Positions 8,616-16,842 of a stretch of DNA of 64,000 nt are shown one piece after another; within the stretch, counting starts at the first letter, position 1, and each line of letters starts with the position of its first letter. The notes beneath the pieces were generated by a model. It ran no database searches. It was not told the origin of the DNA and saw nothing but the letters and a program-made list of their open reading frames with translations. Source of the stretch: an uncultured Prevotella sp. (lineage in GTDB: Bacteria; Bacteroidota; Bacteroidia; Bacteroidales; Bacteroidaceae). Position numbers and translations under genes: made by a program. The stretch spans positions 1 through 64,000 of the forward strand of contig OMVI01000021.1 of assembly GCA_900314455.1 (NCBI GenBank), written 5' to 3'.

Positions 8616-10145
8616 ATGAAAACGACAAAATATTTATTTGTAGGAGCTCTTGCTTCAGCTTTCCTGTTGAGCTCTTGCAGTGACGATTTTCTGAAGGTGG
8701 AAGACCCTGACGGTGAGCCATTGGAGGAATACTATACAACCGACGCGCACCTTCAGGAGTCGGTGACGGCAGCTTACGACCCGCTGCACTGGCCTGACTG
8801 GGACGGTACCGCATACAATGCGCTGAACATCGACGCTGAAATCATGGGCGACGACTTCTTCCCTGGCGGCAGTAACATATCCGATAACCAGCACTGGCAC
8901 AAGCTCTTTAACTTCGAAGGCGATGGCAACAACACGCTGGCAACGCTCTGGGGCGACTTCTACTCTGGCATTAAGCGTTGCAACGACGTGATAAAGTATT
9001 GCGGATACTCTGTTAATGCAGACAATCCGAACCTCCCGACGTACATCGAACAGGCTCGTCTGCTCCGTGCCTACTACTATAATATATTGTGGCACTACTA
9101 CGGCGACGTTCCTTTCTACCTCGATAACATCTCTTCTCCGTACACTGCACCGCAACTGTCGGCCGACGAAATCTACGAGAGACTTATCGCCGAGATGGAG
9201 GATATCTTAAACAACAATGTACTGCCAATGCGCTGGGACGATGCTGACGCAGGCCGCGTGAGTCAGGCTTTCGCCTATATGCTCTACGCAGAGATGGTCA
9301 TGTATCAGAACGATACACAGCGTTACCCTCAGGCTCTTGCATATATGAAGGAGATAATCAACAGCGGTCAGTACGATTTGCTGCATAACTACGCCGACAT
9401 TTGGAAGGAAAGCGGCGAGTGGGGCAAAGAGTCTATCTTCGAAATCAACTACCAGGACGACAATGCAGCTCGTGACTGGGGTACTCCAAAGTCAGCTGGC
9501 GGAACCGTTCTGCCAACCCTTATCTCACCGAACGGCTGGAAAGGCGGCGACGGATGGGATGCCGGACAAGATGGTTGGGGCTTCCTCCCGATGCGCGTAG
9601 AGACCTACAACATGTACGATGCTGCCGATCAGCGTCGCGACGCTACTTGCTGGGATTTGCGCAGCTTGCAGGGAACCGACCAGGACTACACCGCCCGTTA
9701 TCAGGACACTCACCTCTGGCTCGCAAAGTATCGTCCATACTCAGAGAATAGTAAGGACTGCCCGACCTCGAAGAACTTGAACTACAACAACAACCTTCGT
9801 ATTTATCGCTACTCGGAGACCCTTCTCAACGCAGCTGAACTTACCCTGGCAACAGGCGGAAGCAGCGCAGAGGCACTCGGATACCTCAACAAGGTTCACC
9901 AGCGTGCAGGTCTTCCAGCTCTCAGCTCTATAACGGCTGACGACATTCTCAATGAGCGTCACCTCGAATTCGTAGGCGAAGGCAAGCGTTACTTTGACCT
10001 CGTACGTACCGGAAAGGCTGCAACGACTCTCGTGCCGATACCTGGCACCGACCGTACCAACGCATGGACTCCTAACAAAAAGCACATTCCTCTGGCACAG
10101 TCTGAGCTCGATGCAGACCCGTCATTGAAGCAGAACGAATACTAA
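8616..10145 (+). CDS. SusD-family glycan-binding outer-membrane lipoprotein
   Basis: 509 residues from the ATG at 8616 (a TTG 9 bases earlier is in frame, but the ATG gives a regular lipoprotein signal MKTTKYLFVGALASAFLLSSCS). Cys near residue 23 is the lipid anchor. The N-terminal SusD-like region (DFLKVEDPDGEPLEEYYTTDAHL) and the C-terminal RagB/SusD region (RIYRYSETLLNAAELTL, DILNERHLEFVGEGKRYFDL) are both complete. It begins 23 bases after SusC and must form the lid of that transporter, capturing glycan at the surface. Confidence 0.95.
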   Translation: MKTTKYLFVGALASAFLLSSCSDDFLKVEDPDGEPLEEYYTTDAHLQESVTAAYDPLHWPDWDGTAYNALNIDAEIMGDDFFPGGSNISDNQHWHKLFNFEGDGNNTLATLWGDFYSGIKRCNDVIKYCGYSVNADNPNLPTYIEQARLLRAYYYNILWHYYGDVPFYLDNISSPYTAPQLSADEIYERLIAEMEDILNNNVLPMRWDDADAGRVSQAFAYMLYAEMVMYQNDTQRYPQALAYMKEIINSGQYDLLHNYADIWKESGEWGKESIFEINYQDDNAARDWGTPKSAGGTVLPTLISPNGWKGGDGWDAGQDGWGFLPMRVETYNMYDAADQRRDATCWDLRSLQGTDQDYTARYQDTHLWLAKYRPYSENSKDCPTSKNLNYNNNLRIYRYSETLLNAAELTLATGGSSAEALGYLNKVHQRAGLPALSSITADDILNERHLEFVGEGKRYFDLVRTGKAATTLVPIPGTDRTNAWTPNKKHIPLAQSELDADPSLKQNEY

Positions 10146-10167
10146 CAAACTTAAAACGAGTAGTACA

Positions 10168-11610
10168 ATGAAAAATATATATAAGCTAATGGCAGGAGTT
10201 CTGTTCGCCGGACTTACCCTTACGGCTTGCTCTCCGGAGGATTTCGACACGGCAAACGAGAACGGACTCCCCACGATGGAAGGCGTTGACTTCACCATCG
10301 ATGTAGACCAGTCGACCAATACGATGACCGCCACGGCTCCCGTTATTGAAGGCGAATACCCTGTTTGGCTCGTCAACGGAACCGTATATTCCACCCTTCA
10401 GACCGTGACATGGTCTAATAAGATTCGCGGAACATATCCTATTGAGTTGCGCATGGCAAACCGCAACGGCTTCAGTCAGTCGAGTGTACAGAAGACTTTC
10501 ACATTTGACGAGACCAAAGTCGACTTCGCTCCGTACCTCACCAAGCTTCAGGGCAAGGAGTGGCGCATAGACAACAGCGTTAAGGGACACCTCGCCTGTG
10601 GTCCTTCAGGTACCTCAGGAACAGAGTGGTGGTCAGCCAATCCTGACGACAAGAAGGACTACAGCGTCTATGACGACCGCATAACGTTCGAGCCAACCAC
10701 AGCGACCGGTGGCAACTACACCTACAGCTCAGGTGTCGACGGCAAGACATTCGTCAACACCGGTACAACCCTTTGGGGCTCATCATCAGCCGACTGGGAT
10801 GCAACCATCACTCCAGAGCAGAAGGCAACCTTCAATCTTGAGTCAGGAACATGGACAGACGCCGACAAGAAAGTTCAGGATGCAGTTTACCTCGTACTCT
10901 CCGACAACACACTGTTCCCGTACATTTCAACCGACGACCAGTACCAGCACCCTCGCTTCCGTATAGAAGGTCTGACTGCAAACGAGCTCGACCTCGTCTA
11001 TGATAATGGAGGAATAGCATGGCATTTCATCCTGACGAGCAAGTCGACGGAGAAGGGCTTTGAGGGCTACGACGCCAACAACGACTTCAACCTCTTCAAG
11101 AATGCCGCCACTTCGTTCGAGTTCTACTATGCTCCAAACTGGAAGCAGATAGACAATCCGGCTTATGTGCAGAACGGAAACAACTGGACCTTCACCTTCC
11201 CGGCTGCTACTTTCCAGCAGTGGCAGAACCAAATCAAGTGGGATACGGACATCAAGACGACTTCGGCAAGCAACTACGACTTCTCCGTACAGCTCACACC
11301 GAGTCAGGATATAAGCCAGGCAACGGTCAAGTTGGACGACCAGAGCGACGACGACAAGTACTACTTCGTCGACCGTGTAGACTTGAAGGCAGGACAGACG
11401 TATATCTTCTATAAGAGCGATATGCCTGGACTCGACATCAACAACTTACAGCTCGTGCTCGACTTCGGTGGAAATCCCGACAACACAACTGTCGAAGTGG
11501 CCAACATCGTAGTGAAAGACCACGCCAACGACGATGGTACTGTGTTGCCAACGGGAACAACCGCTAACGCAAAAGGCATCATTGTTAAAAGACTGAATTC
11601 TAAGAAGTAA
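10168..11610 (+). CDS. Surface lipoprotein of the beta-glucan locus, putative glycan-binding
   Basis: 480 residues with the lipoprotein signal MKNIYKLMAGVLFAGLTLTACS (Cys21). Position directly after SusD is the usual place of a SusE/SusF or SGBP-type surface glycan-binding protein. The sequence suggests an N-terminal Ig-like segment (about 35-115, WLVNGTVYSTLQTVTWSNK) then a tryptophan-rich beta region (EWRIDNSV, GTEWWSANPDDKK) and a C-terminal beta-sandwich-like part (about 330-470, NWTFTFPAATFQQWQNQIKW). I see no catalytic motif. Substrate binding is inferred from context only. A strong hairpin with T-run lies just after the stop, before GH16. Confidence 0.75.
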   Translation: MKNIYKLMAGVLFAGLTLTACSPEDFDTANENGLPTMEGVDFTIDVDQSTNTMTATAPVIEGEYPVWLVNGTVYSTLQTVTWSNKIRGTYPIELRMANRNGFSQSSVQKTFTFDETKVDFAPYLTKLQGKEWRIDNSVKGHLACGPSGTSGTEWWSANPDDKKDYSVYDDRITFEPTTATGGNYTYSSGVDGKTFVNTGTTLWGSSSADWDATITPEQKATFNLESGTWTDADKKVQDAVYLVLSDNTLFPYISTDDQYQHPRFRIEGLTANELDLVYDNGGIAWHFILTSKSTEKGFEGYDANNDFNLFKNAATSFEFYYAPNWKQIDNPAYVQNGNNWTFTFPAATFQQWQNQIKWDTDIKTTSASNYDFSVQLTPSQDISQATVKLDDQSDDDKYYFVDRVDLKAGQTYIFYKSDMPGLDINNLQLVLDFGGNPDNTTVEVANIVVKDHANDDGTVLPTGTTANAKGIIVKRLNSKK

Positions 11611-11616
11611 ACTCCG

Positions 11617-11675
11617 AAAAGGACGAGGAAGTTTCCGGCACAACAACCGGGACTTCCTTGTCCTTTTCTTTTTCA
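11617..11675 (+). terminator. Intra-operon terminator or attenuator before GH16
   Basis: Long interrupted stem: AAAAGGAC (11617-11624) with GTCCTTTT (11660-11667), AGGAAGT (11626-11632) with ACTTCCT (11652-11658), CCGG with CCGG, then CTTTTTC. It lies 6 bases after the surface lipoprotein stop and 17 bases before GH16. It should reduce transcription into the hydrolase genes relative to SusCD. Confidence 0.8.
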
Positions 11676-11691
11676 ACTATTTATTACGCAC

Positions 11692-12828
11692 ATGAACATA
11701 AAGAAATATCTGCTCCTGTTCCTTGCCGCAGCCTCGCTGCCACTGGCAGGATGCAGCAGCGACGACTCCGATGATGGTGGTGGAGCATCCACGACTCCAA
11801 CTATCGAGGTCAGCAACGACAACCTCACGTTCACCGCCGATGGCGGAAAGCAGGATATAACCATCACTGTCAACCACGAATGGGGCGCAACCGTGACCAC
11901 AGGCAACGACTGGGTGACCATTTCTCCGAGCAGTAATACATCGTCAACGGGCGGCACCACGACATCGACAGTTACGGTTGCTTCGAACCCGACCACATCT
12001 TCCCGCACTGCAACGATTACCATTGCATCGGGACTGGCACGGAAATACATCACCGTAAACCAGCAGTCGGCAACGACTGACGCATACGACACGCCGACAG
12101 GATACACCCTTGTGTGGCACGACGAGTTCGACAAGGGAACCGAACTCAGCTCCGACTGGACCCACGAGGTGCAAGGTCCGGGGTGGGTCAACCACGAATT
12201 GCAGAACTATGTCAACCATGTCTCGCCCGCAGGGAACCCTGTCACCGAGATAAGCAACGGCTCCTTGCACATCCATTGCTTCAAGGAGAACGGTCAAATC
12301 TACTCCGGCCGCGTCTATGCAAAGGTAAACACGGGCTGGAAATACGGCTATTTCGAAGCTCGCATACGCTTGCCGAAGGGTAAGGGCACATGGCCTGCAT
12401 GGTGGATGATGCCCGTTGGCAACAATAATAATACCAACCCATGGCCTGGCTGCGGAGAAATTGACATCATGGAGGAGGTCGGTGTAGATGCTAACAATGT
12501 CACTTCGACTATCCATTGCAACAAATACAACAATGGCAACACAGCTACTGAGCACGGAGTGCTGCGCGTTCCGACTGCCGAAAGCGACTACCACGTCTAC
12601 GCTTGCGAGTGGACCGACTCTAAGTTGGAGTTCTTCGTCGACGGACAGAGCATCCTCAAGTACGAGCCAGCTGACAAGAGCAAGGACTACTGGCCGTTCA
12701 ACGTACCGTTTTATCCTATCCTCAACCTCGCCTGGGGTGGCGATTGGGGTGGCATGAACGGCGTCGACGAGACAGCATTGCCTATCACCATGGACGTCGA
12801 TTACGTAAGAATATTCCAGAAGAACTAA
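11692..12828 (+). CDS. GH16 endo-beta-1,3(4)-glucanase (laminarinase type) with BACON domain
   Basis: 378 residues. Lipoprotein signal with Cys21 (LPLAGCSSDDSDD), so probably on the cell surface. A BACON domain covers about 37-125 (IEVSNDNLTFTADGGKQDIT, WVTISPSS). The GH16 jelly roll runs from about 137 (YTLVWHDEFDKGTELSSDW) to the end. The active site is GEIDIMEEVG with nucleophile Glu256 and acid/base Glu261; the extra residue between them (EIDIME rather than EIDIE) is the beta-bulge form of laminarinases and mixed-linkage-active enzymes, not of Bacillus lichenases. WPAWWMMP forms part of the cleft. It would make the first cuts in laminarin-like or mixed-linkage glucan for the neighbouring SusCD. 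Confidence 0.92.
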   Translation: MNIKKYLLLFLAAASLPLAGCSSDDSDDGGGASTTPTIEVSNDNLTFTADGGKQDITITVNHEWGATVTTGNDWVTISPSSNTSSTGGTTTSTVTVASNPTTSSRTATITIASGLARKYITVNQQSATTDAYDTPTGYTLVWHDEFDKGTELSSDWTHEVQGPGWVNHELQNYVNHVSPAGNPVTEISNGSLHIHCFKENGQIYSGRVYAKVNTGWKYGYFEARIRLPKGKGTWPAWWMMPVGNNNNTNPWPGCGEIDIMEEVGVDANNVTSTIHCNKYNNGNTATEHGVLRVPTAESDYHVYACEWTDSKLEFFVDGQSILKYEPADKSKDYWPFNVPFYPILNLAWGGDWGGMNGVDETALPITMDVDYVRIFQKN

Positions 12829-12853
12829 CGGGTAATAGCAAAAAACTGGAAAT

Positions 12854-14116
12854 ATGATGAAAAGAAACATCAAGGCACTCATCTCAATTCTATTAGTTTC
12901 TGTATTATCGGTTCTCCCAATCAACGCGGGAGAACCGGTAAACGGAGGCTTCATAGGTATAAAAGGCACATCGCTCACAGACGGAAACGGAAAGCCGTAC
13001 CACATCGTTGGCACCAACCTCGGCAACTGGCTGAACCCTGAAGGCTATATGTTCGGCTTCAAGAAGGCCAACTGCGAGTGGATGATAAACGATGTCGTGT
13101 GCGAGCTTGTAGGCCCCGACAAGGCACGGGAGTTCTGGAATGCGTTCAAGGACAGCTACATAACGGAGGCCGACATTGCCTTCATCGCACGCACCGGAGC
13201 CAACACCATACGTCTGCCGTTCAACTATAAGCTCTTCACCAACGAAGACTACATGGGCGCCAACAACCCGAACGAAGGCTTCCGGCTGATGGACGAGGTT
13301 GCCGGTTGGGCTAAGAAGTACGGCTTGCATGTAGTTCTCGACATGCACGACTGCCCCGGCGGGCAGACCGGCGACAACATCGACAATGGCTATGGCTATC
13401 CCTGGCTTTTCGTGAGCGAGGCAAGCCAGCAGCTCTTCTGCAATATCTGGACATCTATCGCGAAGCACTTCGCCGGCGAGACGACAGTCCTTGGATATGA
13501 ATTGATGAACGAACCGATTGCCACAAAATTCCCGAAGGAAGTGCAGGACAGCCTGAACACTCTGCTGGAACCACTCTACAAGCGTGCCGTTGCTGCCATC
13601 CGTACGGTCGATACTAACCATATCGTGCTGCTTGGCGGTGCACAATGGAACAGCAACTTTGCACCATTCGCCGACTGGAAGTTCGATAATAAGATAATGT
13701 ACACCTGCCATCGCTACGGCGGCGAGGCTACCCATGACGCCATCAGCAGCTTCATAGATTTCCGCGACAAGACCGGTCTGCCTATGTACATGGGTGAGAT
13801 AGGCCACAATACGGACCAATGGCAGGCCGATTTCGTTGCCGTTATGCGCAAGGCAAACATCGGATACACGTTCTGGCCGTACAAGAAAATCGACTCGTCG
13901 TGCATGGTCGGCATCGTGAAACCGGAAGAATGGGACAGCACGGTAGTGAAGTTTGCCGAGGTCGACCGCAGCTCCTTCGACGCAATACGCAAGGCTCTGC
14001 CGGAGCAGACAAAGGCAATGAAACTTCTGTTGCAGTTCTGTGAGAACGCAAAATTCAATAACTGTGTGCCACAAAAGAGCTATATCAAATCAATGGGATT
14101 GAAGTCCGACAATTAA
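12854..14116 (+). CDS. Glycoside hydrolase family 5 beta-glucanase
   Basis: 420 residues, starting at one of two adjacent ATG codons (12854 and 12857), with a signal peptide (ALISILLVSVLSVLPINAG). GH5 barrel signatures: VGTNLGNWLNPEGYMF at the N terminus, ANTIRLPFNYKLF, VLDMHDCPG, acid/base Glu220 in YELMNEP, and nucleophile Glu315 in MYMGEIGHN. The opening NLGNWL resembles exo-beta-1,3-glucanase and related GH5 groups more than classic endocellulases, but I cannot fix the subfamily by eye. It starts 25 bases after GH16 and is the last gene before the internal promoter of the next GH3. Likely acts on released oligosaccharides or on mixed-linkage glucan. Confidence 0.85.
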   Translation: MMKRNIKALISILLVSVLSVLPINAGEPVNGGFIGIKGTSLTDGNGKPYHIVGTNLGNWLNPEGYMFGFKKANCEWMINDVVCELVGPDKAREFWNAFKDSYITEADIAFIARTGANTIRLPFNYKLFTNEDYMGANNPNEGFRLMDEVAGWAKKYGLHVVLDMHDCPGGQTGDNIDNGYGYPWLFVSEASQQLFCNIWTSIAKHFAGETTVLGYELMNEPIATKFPKEVQDSLNTLLEPLYKRAVAAIRTVDTNHIVLLGGAQWNSNFAPFADWKFDNKIMYTCHRYGGEATHDAISSFIDFRDKTGLPMYMGEIGHNTDQWQADFVAVMRKANIGYTFWPYKKIDSSCMVGIVKPEEWDSTVVKFAEVDRSSFDAIRKALPEQTKAMKLLLQFCENAKFNNCVPQKSYIKSMGLKSDN

Positions 14117-14209
14117 GGTAAATATCCAACGACAGGTATTTGGATAGTTGGACAATGATAAATGAGATTGTATTTCAGGATAACATACTTTATATCGTAT
14201 TATTTTGAT

Positions 14210-14217
14210 TAACTTTG
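14210..14217 (+). promoter_or_regulatory. Promoter -7 element of the plus-strand GH3 gene
   Basis: TAACTTTG, followed 25 bases later by the start codon. It suggests that this GH3 gene has its own promoter in addition to read-through from the operon. Confidence 0.55.
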
Positions 14218-14242
14218 TGGCATAAATCCAGATGTAAACAAT

Positions 14243-16513
14243 ATGATTAAAAGACTGATTTTCACTCTGACTTTGTTGGCTGCTGTGACGGCATCCTTTG
14301 CCCAGAAGCAGACAATGGATAACTTTATAGACAAGCTCTTGTCGAAGATGACACTCGACGAGAAGATAGGTCAACTTACGCTTCTGCCCGGTGGTGACAT
14401 CACGACGGGAGCTGTCATGGACTCCCCGCTTGCCGATATGGTGCAGAAAGGGCAGCTTGGGAGTGTGCTCAACGTTAAAGGCATCGGCAAAATACGCACC
14501 TTGCAGGAACTTGCCGTCAAGAAGAGCCGTCTCGGAATTCCGCTTCTGATTGGTCAGGACGTCATTCACGGCTACGAGACAGTGCTCCCTATACCACTGG
14601 CACAGGCTTGCTCGTGGGACACAAAGGCTGTTGAGGAAGGCGCAAAGATAGCCGCCAAGGAAGCATCGGCACAGGGTATCAACTGGGTTTACAGTCCGAT
14701 GGTCGACGTTGCACATGATGCACGCTGGGGACGCGTGTCCGAAGGCTACGGCGAAGACCCTTACTTGTCGTCGCAGATGGGCGTGGCTGCTGTTCGCGGA
14801 TACCAAGGCGACAACAATGAATATGGCAAAGAGCGTGTCATGGCGTGTCTGAAGCACTACGCTCTGTATGGTGCCACGGAGGCAGGCAAGGACTATTGCT
14901 CTGTCGATATGAGCCGTCTGCGCATGTTCAATCAGTATTTCCCGCCTTACAAGGCAGTCGTCGAGGCTGGCGTCGGCAGTGTTATGTCATCGTTCAACAT
15001 AGTTGACGGTATCCCGGCAACGGGCAACAAGTGGCTCATGACTGACGTCCTGCGCGACAAGTGGGGCTTCAACGGCTTCACGGTGACCGATTATGCATCG
15101 ATAAACGAGATGTCCCAGCTTGGCTTCGGCGACGGACGGACATCGGCAATACAAGCGTTGAAGGCCGGAACGGACATGGATATGTGTGCATTGGCTTACA
15201 ATAAATATCTCAAGGATGCTCTTTCGAATGGCTCCGTAACGCAAAGCGAAATCGATACTGCCGTCCGCCGTGTCCTGGAGGCAAAATATAAGCTCGGACT
15301 CTTTGACGACCCGTACCGCTATTGCGATACGAAGCGTGCCAAGACGGATATGTACACGCCCGAGAACCGTCGTGTAGCTCGTGACATTGCAGCTGAAACG
15401 TTCGTACTGTTGAAGAACGACGGCAACCTCCTTCCTCTGAAAAAGCAAGGCACAATAGCACTTGTCGGTCCGCTTGCCGACACCCGCAACAACCTGCCGG
15501 GCTGTTGGTCGTTTGCCGACAAGCCTGAGAAGTATTCTACTTTGAAAGAGTGTATGCAACGCTACCTCGGTTCTTCCGCCAAGGTCGTCTATGCTCAGGG
15601 CAGCAATATATATGCCGACTCACTGCGCCAGCGTGCCGACGAGTTCGGACGTCCTATCCATTGGGGTGATGCTGATGCAATGCTCAAGGAGGCAGTCGAC
15701 GTTGCCAATAATGCCGATGTTGTCGTGGCATGCATCGGCGAAATGGCTGAGATGACGGGAGAGAGCTCTACCCGCACCGACTTGAACCTTCCGGACGTGC
15801 AGATGCGACTGCTGAAGGCGCTTCTTGCAACAGGTAAGCCGGTCGTACTCCTCAACTATTCGGGTCGTCCAACAGTGCTTTCGTGGGAGAGCGAGCATGT
15901 TCCTGCCATCATGAATGTATGGTTTGCCGGTAGCGAAACGGGCGATGCAGTCTGCGATGTACTGTTCGGCGACAAGGTGCCGACGGGCAAACTGGTCAAC
16001 ACCATGCCTCGTTCAGTAGGTCAGGTGCCTATCTTCTATAACCACACAAGCACCAGCCGCCCTGTTCCGGATGGCGAGAAGTACTTCCATAAGTATGTCA
16101 GCAACTACATCGACGAGACCAACGGACCGCTGTATCCTTTCGGTTTCGGACTCAGCTATACAACTTATAAATATGGCAATGTGACCCTTTCGGCTTCCAC
16201 AATGCCTAAAGACGGAAAGGTGACGGCAACTGTTGCAGTTACAAACACGGGCAGCCGCGATGGCGACGAGGTCGTCCAACTCTACATCCACGACCGTTAT
16301 TCGTCGGTGGTACGTCCCGTCAAGGAGCTCAAAGGCTTCCAGCGCGTTCACATCGCTGCTGGTGAGACGAAGACTATCAGCTTCGACATCGACGCATCGA
16401 CGCTCAGTTATCTCGACGCTGATGGCAATCCGTTCCTCGAGTCTGGAGATTTCGAAATCATGACTGGTCCCAACAGCCGTGATGTAACTACTGCAAAGCT
16501 TACAGTGGAGTAA
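14243..16513 (+). CDS. bglX: GH3 beta-glucosidase (BglX type)
   Basis: 756 residues with signal peptide (MIKRLIFTLTLLAAVTASFA). Full BglX-like order: N-terminal barrel (DNFIDKLLSKMTLDEKIGQL, GIPLLIGQDVIHGYETVLPI), Asp283 as nucleophile in GFTVTDYASI, C-terminal sandwich (about 385-600, ETFVLLKNDGNLLPL, ACIGEMAEMTGESSTRTDL) and FnIII-like domain (DEVVQLYIHDRYSSVVRPVK). Conserved KHYALYGATEAGKDY helps place it near known periplasmic beta-glucosidases of laminarin and mixed-linkage glucan loci. Together with the GH3 at 2401-4725 it would finish glucan breakdown to glucose in the periplasm. The two GH3 proteins are clearly different in sequence, so they probably split linkage types. Confidence 0.92.
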   Translation: MIKRLIFTLTLLAAVTASFAQKQTMDNFIDKLLSKMTLDEKIGQLTLLPGGDITTGAVMDSPLADMVQKGQLGSVLNVKGIGKIRTLQELAVKKSRLGIPLLIGQDVIHGYETVLPIPLAQACSWDTKAVEEGAKIAAKEASAQGINWVYSPMVDVAHDARWGRVSEGYGEDPYLSSQMGVAAVRGYQGDNNEYGKERVMACLKHYALYGATEAGKDYCSVDMSRLRMFNQYFPPYKAVVEAGVGSVMSSFNIVDGIPATGNKWLMTDVLRDKWGFNGFTVTDYASINEMSQLGFGDGRTSAIQALKAGTDMDMCALAYNKYLKDALSNGSVTQSEIDTAVRRVLEAKYKLGLFDDPYRYCDTKRAKTDMYTPENRRVARDIAAETFVLLKNDGNLLPLKKQGTIALVGPLADTRNNLPGCWSFADKPEKYSTLKECMQRYLGSSAKVVYAQGSNIYADSLRQRADEFGRPIHWGDADAMLKEAVDVANNADVVVACIGEMAEMTGESSTRTDLNLPDVQMRLLKALLATGKPVVLLNYSGRPTVLSWESEHVPAIMNVWFAGSETGDAVCDVLFGDKVPTGKLVNTMPRSVGQVPIFYNHTSTSRPVPDGEKYFHKYVSNYIDETNGPLYPFGFGLSYTTYKYGNVTLSASTMPKDGKVTATVAVTNTGSRDGDEVVQLYIHDRYSSVVRPVKELKGFQRVHIAAGETKTISFDIDASTLSYLDADGNPFLESGDFEIMTGPNSRDVTTAKLTVE

Positions 16514-16624
16514 CTGAATTCCTCTCCAAGCCTCCCCCATGGCTGGGCTTTTGATTACTTAACGCCTCATTGCGACATAATTCTACAGCCCAATTTTATT
16601 AATTTTGAATTATTAAAGGCTTGT

Positions 16625-16656
16625 CATCCACTGCAGGGACGCTCCTGCAGTGGATG
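16625..16656. repeat. 32-bp palindrome, copy 1
   Basis: CATCCACTGCAGG (16625-16637) pairs with CCTGCAGTGGATG (16644-16656). A second copy of the same length with compensating changes is at 24173-24204; the 60 bases upstream of both are also similar (TAATGCCTCCTTG, TTTATTAATTTT). Confidence 0.85.
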
Positions 16657-16706
16657 TGTTCATTACAGGCAGGCTTGCTTAGGAAGTCTATAAGGTAATC
16701 AAACAA

Positions 16707-16831
16707 CCCCTCCTTGGGAGGGGCTTGGGGAGGCCTCACATTACATTAGACATACATATTCGCATCTTTATGCCAAGTTTGCACCAACAGAACATATCAA
16801 CATCCCCCCATTCAGAGGGGCTTGGGGAGGC
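16707..16831. repeat. CTCCCC/GGGGAG hairpin repeats, copies 2 and 3
   Basis: Hairpins at 16707-16733 and 16803-16831, each followed by GGCTTGGGGAGGCC. The segment before the second (TTTGCACCAACAGAACATAT) matches the segment before the copy at 23867. Confidence 0.8.
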
Positions 16832-16842
16832 CCTTGTCCTTT

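Larger units (their letters stand above)
16514..16842. other. Intergenic region filled with repeats
   Basis: No gene seen. It holds a truncated CCTCTCCAAGCCTCCCCC segment (16520-16540), the 32-bp palindrome (16625-16656) and two CCCCTCC/GGAGGGG hairpins (16707-16733, 16803-16831). Confidence 0.7.

Noticed and set aside
11944..13026. 360-codon minus-strand frame opposite GH16/GH5
   Set aside because: It spans two real plus-strand genes and shows no motif, signal peptide or promoter.
12905..14074. 389-codon minus-strand frame opposite GH5
   Set aside because: Antisense shadow of a clear GH5 gene. Long antisense frames are common here because of codon bias.
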